Shown here: positions 49,187 through 55,545 of the stretch, piece by piece
How positions within the stretch are numbered: position 1 is the stretch's first letter
How the letters are laid out: each line of letters begins with the position of its first letter
DNA from: an uncultured bacterium
Lineage (GTDB): Bacteria; Verrucomicrobiota; Kiritimatiellia; RFP12; UBA1067
Length of the DNA stretch: 55,545 nucleotides
Direction: 5' to 3'
Assembly (NCBI GenBank): GCA_902801025.1
Contig: CADCGZ010000009.1
Location: 1-55,545, forward strand
The notes under the pieces: model-generated
Database searches by the model: none
Told to the model about the DNA's origin: nothing
What the model saw: only the letters and a program-made list of their open reading frames with translations
Position numbers and translations under genes: made by a program

Positions 49187-50509
49187 CTAATCAATGATTA
49201 CGCGCGTGCGGACCGCGGCGGACTTGCCGGCGCCCGCCACCGTGCCGTAGGGGTGGAGTTCGCAGATAAGCATGACATTGCCGGCATCCATCTTGACGCC
49301 TATCGAGTCGTTGAACCGGATCCGGAGAGTGGAAAGCGTCACTCCGCGGAACTCAACCGTTTTCCGCTGATAGTTCTGGGCATTGGCGGAACTGTCGGCA
49401 ATGATTGCCTCTTCTCCGACGAGAACTTCCGAACCATCTGGCTCAAGGCTGTAGAACTGAACTATATGGTTGTGGTTATGGACGGAAAACTCAACGGAAG
49501 TAAGATCGACCGCCGTGGCAAATGCATAGTCAACGTACTCTCCGGACAGTCCGTTTGCATACCACATAGGGCAATTGTTGCCCCAGGTGAAATGCCATTG
49601 CCCGTCATACAGCTTCTCGGCATTCACGCCGTAGGAAGGATTGCCAGTCGAGGAAACCGAAACGTCTGTGAACTGGACGATGCCGGGGGTGACGACCCCT
49701 CCGAGGGCGATGAGATCGCGTGGCTCGGGAAAGGCAATCTCGTGCCCGCAACGTTTGCAAACGTTGGTTCCGCTTCCATAAGCAAGACTCGTTCCTCGTT
49801 TGACCAAAACCGTTTCGTACTTGTGTCCGAGAGGCAGAATTGTCGCCGAATCGCGGTAAAACCACTCTCCACAATCTAGGCATTGCTGTTGCTCGAGCCC
49901 ACGTCCGGTGCAATTCGCCGTCGCCGGGATGGCCTCCCATTCGGTTTTGTGCCGATGCAAGCAACCGAGTCCAGTGGGGTCGACTCCCCAGACTTCGACT
50001 TCGCCAAGGGATGTCACCCACTCTTCTGTCGTGTCAAAAACGTATTTAACGGCAGTTGCAACGACATTGACCCCATTAGTCCTTATCCCGGCGAAAGTGA
50101 CGTCGGTGGCTCCATCGATTTTCGTCCAATTGCGGGGGTCCTTAGCATTGGAAAGAATGGTCGCCGGTTCCGCCTCGGTCGTGTAGTAGAGAGAATAACG
50201 CGTGTTTCCCTTGTGCCCGACGATGAAATCGGTGACGAAATAAGCCGCCCCTGTCGTCGTATCCGTCGTTGGGATGACGAGTTCGGCCCCGGCAGCATTT
50301 TGATAGGCGTAATCCGTGAAGTTACCATCGAACACTTTGTCAGAATAGTGCCCGCCGTTGAACCCCGCTTTCCCTCGCGTGCCCTTCCCGTCGCGGAAGA
50401 AAATGGAACGATCCAGAGAGGAAAGTTTGACGGATGTTGGATCGGCCGACACCGAACCAACAGCCAGAGCAATCGCCACTAAGGGAATGAGTGTAATGCG
50501 GTTTTTCAT
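49187..50509 (-). CDS. Secreted discoidin-like protein with zinc-ribbon-type CxxC/H insert
   Basis: 440 residues with a signal peptide (MKNRITLIPLVAIALAVGSV). Two discoidin/galactose-binding-like regions (about 45-180 and 290-425) flank a segment with C-x-H...C...CLDCG...GHKYE...CKRCG. The repeated C..CG and GHKYE pattern is like the cysteine-histidine repeats known from other gut-bacterial surface proteins. Probable role: exported binding protein; metal binding is inferred. The end VRTRVIID is not the Arg tail. It begins 18 bases after the large gene on the right and is likely cotranscribed. Confidence 0.72.
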   Translation of the reverse strand: MKNRITLIPLVAIALAVGSVSADPTSVKLSSLDRSIFFRDGKGTRGKAGFNGGHYSDKVFDGNFTDYAYQNAAGAELVIPTTDTTTGAAYFVTDFIVGHKGNTRYSLYYTTEAEPATILSNAKDPRNWTKIDGATDVTFAGIRTNGVNVVATAVKYVFDTTEEWVTSLGEVEVWGVDPTGLGCLHRHKTEWEAIPATANCTGRGLEQQQCLDCGEWFYRDSATILPLGHKYETVLVKRGTSLAYGSGTNVCKRCGHEIAFPEPRDLIALGGVVTPGIVQFTDVSVSSTGNPSYGVNAEKLYDGQWHFTWGNNCPMWYANGLSGEYVDYAFATAVDLTSVEFSVHNHNHIVQFYSLEPDGSEVLVGEEAIIADSSANAQNYQRKTVEFRGVTLSTLRIRFNDSIGVKMDAGNVMLICELHPYGTVAGAGKSAAVRTRVIID

Positions 50510-50527
50510 ATTAAGGCACCAAGATTG

Positions 50528-53500
50528 TCATTCGTTTTCAAGAAGCGCGGAGAGCGGTGTGCCGGGTTCGATCGCCCCAGAGACGCGAAAGAGCATAAAG
50601 AACTGCGTGGGTTTGTCATCGGTGTCGACAGGCAAGTCTACCGCGCTTTCGTTTGCCTGTTTGCACGAGACGCAGAGCCAGTCGCCGCGGTCGCCGCTCA
50701 GGGACGTACAGCCAAACGCTGCATACCAGCCGCCAGCCTCGGCGTCCTTTAGCCCGATGACGAAATTCTTGATGTCCGTTCCTACGTTGGAGAACGTAAG
50801 GCCCGTGCCGTCCGTGCGGATGACGACATCGTCTGTCACCACGGTCTGCGTAGCGTTGGTCTCGATGTAGTAGACTCCCTTGAAGTCATCGATCGCGCCG
50901 CTGCCGATGTAGGTGACGCGGGAGACTTGCCGCGCAGTCCCCGCAATAGGCAGCGCATTTGTGCCGCCGCTCGCGAGCTTCGCGAGCGGGTCGCCCGCAC
51001 TGTATGTCACGGTCTTTGCGTCGAAATCGAGGTCCGCCGCCCAATCAATCCAGCCATCGGCCGGGACGCGGAAGGTCTCAAACGGCACCCAGCCCGAAGC
51101 CGCATAGCCGTAGAGCGTCTGAACCGTCCCCTCCTTGCCGAGCGCGAGCGCGGCGAGCGGCGCAGAATCAAGCGCGGCGGGCACGCCGAACTCAGGCGCA
51201 AACTTAGTGCGGCCCTCGATGCGAACCTTCTTGCCCTCGACAGAGGCGCTCTTCGCCGTGTAGCGGACGAATCCGTCCTCCTCGGTCGCCAGGTCGATGC
51301 GCTTGTTGCCGCCGTCGGAGCTCCACTTGGAAATGTTGTTCGAGCCGGACTTCGACCACGTGCCGCCGTCAAGCGGGTCGCGACCGGATGCGGACGCGAA
51401 CGGCCATGCCGAATAGTTCGACTGGTCGAGCTGGATGTCGATCCAGCCGATCGTCTTACGGCCGAGGACACGACCTTCTGCGACCGTTTCGTATGTTCCA
51501 CCCTGATCGACGACGAAGCGATAGCGCGTCACGAGGCCGACGGGAATCGGGAATGAAGCCGAGTAGGCCGTGCCGACTGCAACTGCGTCCCATGTCTTCA
51601 CAAGCGTGCTGCCCGCGTACAGACTAAGCGTTCCGGTGGTGTCGGCACGCGTTAGTTTGACGCTTACCGTCGCGTTGGTGCCGCCGGAATCCGTGACCGC
51701 CGTCGGAGCTTGCAGGACAAATGGCCAGATCGCCGTCTTGAACGTGAAATCCATCGTCGCGGTCTTGCCCTTGGAGTTGGTGGCGACAAGCGAAACGGTG
51801 TATTCCGTATCGGGCTCAAGCCCCGTGACGCGGACAGTTTGCGTGCCGTGGGTATCGTATGTCGGGAGCATGCCGGAGGCGACGTCCGCCGCACCGCCGG
51901 AGATCGACCAGGAGACCGTCGCCGACGAGGCCTGGTGACCGAGGTCGAGGAGCGTCACCGAGATCGTCGCCGCCTTTGCCTCAATGCCCTCCGCGAACGC
52001 ATAGCGGAAGACGGGAGTGTCTATATGCTCCGGCTCGACGCCAGTAAAGCAGGCCATCTGGAACGGCTCAAGCGAAAGCGTCTTCTTGCCGCCGGAGAGC
52101 GGAAGCGGCTGGCCCGAGACCGTATACCAAATCTGATCCGCGTCGGTATGGAAGTCGACCGTGCCCGACCACTCGCGGACGTCGCAGTTGATTACGGCCC
52201 AGTAGGTGCCCTTGTCCGTGACATAGCGGCGAACAGTGAATGTAGCCGGCCAACTGCCGCCGACAAGGACTTCGCCCTTCATCGCAGGTAGCGAGAGATA
52301 GTTGAGGTTGAACTCGCGGACGTACGTCGAGTCGTTGCGGACAAGGTTCGCCGTGAAGAGGTAGGCGAGCATCGTCGGGTCGTCATACGCCATCGCGTAG
52401 AGCTCGGAGAGCATTACGGCGCGTCCGGCGTGGTCCCAGTCGCACGTGTAGTAGCCGCAGATCTCCTGGTTGGACGCGTTCCGGAAGTCGTTCTCGTTGA
52501 GCGAGTAGTGGCGGACGAAGGGCAGGTCGCCGCTCTTGTTGCGGTAGCGCGCCGAGGCGGTCTTGTCCGCGACGGTCCACACGGTGTTGAACGGGTAGCA
52601 GAGCGCGACATTGTTCAGGTTCGTGTAGTTGTGCGGGTCGTCCGCGGGCGCGGAGTGGTGCACTTCGTAGTTGCCCCACGTCGGGCAGTCGGCGTTGAGC
52701 GCGTTTGGCCAATACTGGCCCGCGGCGGCTCCGATGCTCGTGCTCCAGTTCTTGCCGGTGTATTCGTTGAAGTTCTTGCCCAGGTACTTCTGGTCGTCGT
52801 CATTGCCGAGCAGCGCCGGCCTTGGGTTGCCCCAGTTGGCCCAGAACTCGCCCGGCTCCTCGATCGTGTTGGTATAGTAGACCTTCGCGCCGGCACCAAG
52901 TCCGCTCTTGATGTATGATTGAAGCGCGCTGAAGACATTCCGCCGCTTTCTGTACCACCACTCACGGTAGGCGTTGTAGAGATCGGTGCCGCGATAGTTG
53001 CCGTTGTTGTAGATTTGCGCGCGCGTGACGCTGCGCCCCGTCTCCTGATTGAAGCGTCCGATCGCTGCATCGCTAAAGCCCATCGGCATGGCGCCGCGGT
53101 TGCGGATCCACATGCCGAGGAAGTTCGCCTTGCCGAGATACGGCTTGATCGTGACATCGTAAAGGTTCTCGAGGTCCCATACCGCCTCGTTGCTCGTCAT
53201 GTCCATCATGCAGTTGTAGACATAACTCTGGTTGGAGAAGAGATACTTCCAGCTCTCGTCCTTGGCGGAGCTGAGCGTCCAGGGTTTGTTCGCCGCCACA
53301 TATCCCCACCCTGCGGAACCACGCGAGCCGTGGTACTCGTAGTACGGAAGGATCGACACATCCTCCGCGGCGAGATTGTCGACGATTTCGTCCCAGTAGT
53401 TCGCCGCCTGTCCCCAACGAGTGGAGCTACGGAAATTCTGCATATAACCAAACTCGAGAAGGTCCTTGGAGCATGTGTTCATGCCGAGCAGTCGGATCAT

Positions 53501-55545
53501 CTTGGCGCGACCCTTGTAGAAGTCCTGCGGATGCGCGAAGCCGGCGAAGTCGTCTCCATCGCCCATTTCCTCGCGTGAGGTGACGATGCGGCGAGGCAGG
53601 CCCTCTGCCGGATACGGGATCGACGGACGCGCCACGTCGTAGCTGTCGATCTTGTAGAGGCGGATCGCCGAGACCGCGAGTCCGACCGAGTCGGGCGCCT
53701 CGCCCGCCTTGATGATGCCGAAGTTGAGGTCGAAGCCGTCGGTGTCCATCGGGATGCGGTTGTCGCTGCCGTTGTACTGCTTCGACTTCTCGAACGGCAC
53801 CATGACCTGGACGAGCTGCTTCGTCTCCTGGGAGTACGGTACCGGCCACGACTCGATCGACTGCGTGACGTAGGGAGGCGACCACGAATCGCCCGCCGTC
53901 CAGCCAGTGTGGTAGCCGTGGCGCGTCGCGTTGCCGAAGTTGAAGACCGTGACGGAGCGCGGTGCTTCGTCCGGGTAGTCGACGACGAGCACGTATGGCT
54001 CGTTCGGGACGATGCCCTTGCCCTTGCCGACGCGCCACGAGACGTAACAGCACGTGTCGCTCTTGTGGTGCATCACGCGCGTAGGTACGTCGAGGATGTC
54101 CTCCACCGTCGACCAGTTGGCGGGATATTCGCGGAACATGTGGTCCGGATCCTCCGCGAGCGAGAGCGAGCAGTCGATTTCGTCCACGAGCGTGAGCGCG
54201 CCGTAGTCTTCAAGGCCATCTACGATCTTGTCGTCTTGCGCGCGCGGCGCCTTCTTTGTCTTGAACGAAACAGCGGCAGTCGTGGCGGACTTGCCCTTCT
54301 CGTTCACGGCGACGGCGCGCGCGTAGTATGTCGTGAAGGGTTCGAGGCCCGCGACGGAAACGCCGCGCGTGTCGGCGCCATCAACAGAGTAGGACGGCAA
54401 TGCCGTGAAAGAACCAAACGCAAAGTCAGTCGAAACCTGAACCGTGACAGTCGCAGAGGTGGCGTCGACGCCGAGCTTTTCCACAGTCACCGTGACGACG
54501 GCGTTTGAAATCTGGACGGATCCGATGGAGATGCCGACAGCCGGTTCGGGCATATCGCGCCAGACCTCCACCGCGCCGACGGTCAGAAAGTCAACATCGT
54601 TCATGGAGTCGTATTCCGCCTTCGCCCAGTCCGCCGATGGAGTTGCGTCGAGCAAACGGCACTCGTCGACGCTGCCGACGAGAGGAGCCAGGTTGCTGGC
54701 GCCTGGATAGTCGCCGATACCGAGGGACAAGTCATTGTCCGTAGCGGCAGTGCCGCCCGTCTTCTGCGCCTTTTGGACGCCGTTTTCGTAAATCGTCGAG
54801 GTCTTGTTGTCGTAGACGACGAAGAAGTGTTTCCAGCCATTGCCGAACAAAGTAGTGTATTTGGCGTCGGCGGTGCTGGAAGCGCCGCGCGTGCTAAATT
54901 CACCGTTCTTCTTCCAAACGACCTCCCAACCGTTGGCTTCAGTATAGTACGTCTTGCGGGCGAAGAGCCGGGCGTCTTTCGCAGACTGACCGCTACCCAC
55001 GTTGAACCAGCCGGAAACGGCGAACGTGTTTCCGACGTTCTGCGAATTGTAGGATGGCACGGCCAGGTAGGAGCGGACCGATGTGCTGTTTGAGCACTGG
55101 CGGCCAGTTCCGACAGGGCCAGACACGGCAACGGAGAGAGTGGCCGAGCCATCCCCAGACGGCACGGCGTTGAGAGAATGCCCCGACGAATCTACTACCG
55201 TGCCGCTCGCCTCCGACATGTGCCAGACGCCGACGTAATCCGCAAAAGGACTGTCAGCGCAAAGAGTTTTGCCGCTCGTCGCCGAACCCCAGCACATCAC
55301 AAACTCCATGCCGTTCGTCATCGTCGGGAGCCGCACCCAAATTAGCGACGTGCCGTTTGTGTTCCACGTGTCGATCTCGAACGGGAGGCCGTTGCCGCTC
55401 ATGTCGACGAAAGCGATATCCGCGCCATTGGTCTTCGAATGTAGGCCATCGTAGGAAAAACCGGACGGCGAGTTATCGGCGATCCGCACGAGCACTGGGA
55501 ACCCGGACAGGGCCGGCTTTCCGGCGGCATAGCCGGACACGGTGA
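50528..55545 (-). CDS. Large secreted DUF2341-LamG protein with glycosidase-like TIM-barrel region (partial, N-terminus outside window)
   Basis: The frame runs off the right edge; about 1671 residues are inside and the real start, with signal peptide, lies outside, because the first residues already fall in the DUF2341 domain. Order from the edge: DUF2341, LamG (YVGVWHMSEASG; DLSLGIGDYPG), Fn3-like, a beta-sandwich region (53640-54160), then about 520 residues with TIM-barrel character (52020-53600: RLLGMNTCSKDLLEFG, ILPYYEYHG, TNTIEEPGEFW), Fn3-like repeats, and a C-terminal lectin-like sandwich related to that of the 1248-residue protein. It may be an unassigned glycoside hydrolase. It ends PLSALLENE, without the Arg tail. 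Confidence 0.72.
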   Translation of the reverse strand, partial: TVSGYAAGKPALSGFPVLVRIADNSPSGFSYDGLHSKTNGADIAFVDMSGNGLPFEIDTWNTNGTSLIWVRLPTMTNGMEFVMCWGSATSGKTLCADSPFADYVGVWHMSEASGTVVDSSGHSLNAVPSGDGSATLSVAVSGPVGTGRQCSNSTSVRSYLAVPSYNSQNVGNTFAVSGWFNVGSGQSAKDARLFARKTYYTEANGWEVVWKKNGEFSTRGASSTADAKYTTLFGNGWKHFFVVYDNKTSTIYENGVQKAQKTGGTAATDNDLSLGIGDYPGASNLAPLVGSVDECRLLDATPSADWAKAEYDSMNDVDFLTVGAVEVWRDMPEPAVGISIGSVQISNAVVTVTVEKLGVDATSATVTVQVSTDFAFGSFTALPSYSVDGADTRGVSVAGLEPFTTYYARAVAVNEKGKSATTAAVSFKTKKAPRAQDDKIVDGLEDYGALTLVDEIDCSLSLAEDPDHMFREYPANWSTVEDILDVPTRVMHHKSDTCCYVSWRVGKGKGIVPNEPYVLVVDYPDEAPRSVTVFNFGNATRHGYHTGWTAGDSWSPPYVTQSIESWPVPYSQETKQLVQVMVPFEKSKQYNGSDNRIPMDTDGFDLNFGIIKAGEAPDSVGLAVSAIRLYKIDSYDVARPSIPYPAEGLPRRIVTSREEMGDGDDFAGFAHPQDFYKGRAKMIRLLGMNTCSKDLLEFGYMQNFRSSTRWGQAANYWDEIVDNLAAEDVSILPYYEYHGSRGSAGWGYVAANKPWTLSSAKDESWKYLFSNQSYVYNCMMDMTSNEAVWDLENLYDVTIKPYLGKANFLGMWIRNRGAMPMGFSDAAIGRFNQETGRSVTRAQIYNNGNYRGTDLYNAYREWWYRKRRNVFSALQSYIKSGLGAGAKVYYTNTIEEPGEFWANWGNPRPALLGNDDDQKYLGKNFNEYTGKNWSTSIGAAAGQYWPNALNADCPTWGNYEVHHSAPADDPHNYTNLNNVALCYPFNTVWTVADKTASARYRNKSGDLPFVRHYSLNENDFRNASNQEICGYYTCDWDHAGRAVMLSELYAMAYDDPTMLAYLFTANLVRNDSTYVREFNLNYLSLPAMKGEVLVGGSWPATFTVRRYVTDKGTYWAVINCDVREWSGTVDFHTDADQIWYTVSGQPLPLSGGKKTLSLEPFQMACFTGVEPEHIDTPVFRYAFAEGIEAKAATISVTLLDLGHQASSATVSWSISGGAADVASGMLPTYDTHGTQTVRVTGLEPDTEYTVSLVATNSKGKTATMDFTFKTAIWPFVLQAPTAVTDSGGTNATVSVKLTRADTTGTLSLYAGSTLVKTWDAVAVGTAYSASFPIPVGLVTRYRFVVDQGGTYETVAEGRVLGRKTIGWIDIQLDQSNYSAWPFASASGRDPLDGGTWSKSGSNNISKWSSDGGNKRIDLATEEDGFVRYTAKSASVEGKKVRIEGRTKFAPEFGVPAALDSAPLAALALGKEGTVQTLYGYAASGWVPFETFRVPADGWIDWAADLDFDAKTVTYSAGDPLAKLASGGTNALPIAGTARQVSRVTYIGSGAIDDFKGVYYIETNATQTVVTDDVVIRTDGTGLTFSNVGTDIKNFVIGLKDAEAGGWYAAFGCTSLSGDRGDWLCVSCKQANESAVDLPVDTDDKPTQFFMLFRVSGAIEPGTPLSALLENE

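Overview
The window looks like a GC-rich, host-associated member of the Verrucomicrobiota, most plausibly a gut-type Kiritimatiellae. This is inferred from the mix of very large secreted proteins (glycine-rich, LamG/DUF2341, BspA-type leucine-rich and autotransporter-type beta-strand modules), a secreted GH2 beta-galactosidase and a GTP-type PEPCK. No rRNA or tRNA was seen that could confirm it. All recognised genes but one lie on the minus strand; the exception is a small His/Pro-rich secreted protein at 47228-47611.

Region 1 (1-12.5 kb) is mostly ordinary metabolism and repair. In transcription order (right to left) there is a damaged GTP-dependent PEPCK gene, a NusG-type factor, an unrecognised secreted protein, uracil-DNA glycosylase and an EamA transporter, all tightly packed. 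A structured inverted repeat follows, then a lysozyme-like secreted protein, a secreted GH2 beta-galactosidase with a C-terminal discoidin domain, deoC, and a membrane M48 metalloprotease running off the left edge.

Region 2 (12.5-13.3 kb) holds a broken C69-type dipeptidase gene. It and the PEPCK gene each show an out-of-frame internal deletion, with junctions only about 600 bp apart.

Region 3 (13.3-55.5 kb) is an array of secreted proteins of 326 to 3814 residues. Most carry a signal peptide, then repeated glycine-rich, leucine-rich, InlB-type, LamG/DUF2341, Fn3-like, discoidin or beta-helix modules. Seven of them end in a short beta-strand-like tail finishing in arginine. The array is controlled by a few recurrent promoter/leader cassettes: class A (-35 TTGACA/TTGACT, 18-bp spacer, -10 TATTAT; two copies sit in an 88-bp repeat with a leader hairpin) and class B (TATAAT with a shared leader and RBS). 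The two class B genes also share a C-terminal module, so regulation and export signals seem to have been duplicated together. A serine hydrolase, a lipoprotein deacetylase, a discoidin/zinc-ribbon protein and a glycosidase-like giant protein are interleaved with the adhesin-like genes.

Region 4 (23.2-23.9 kb) is a decayed island: a remnant of a PDDEXK_9 nuclease gene, a dispersed 60-bp repeat, an orphan signal-peptide start, an 11-G tract and a strong hairpin.

The best candidate for a new system is the secreted-protein array itself: its recurring promoter and leader cassettes, its Arg-ended C-terminal tail and its duplicated terminal modules.
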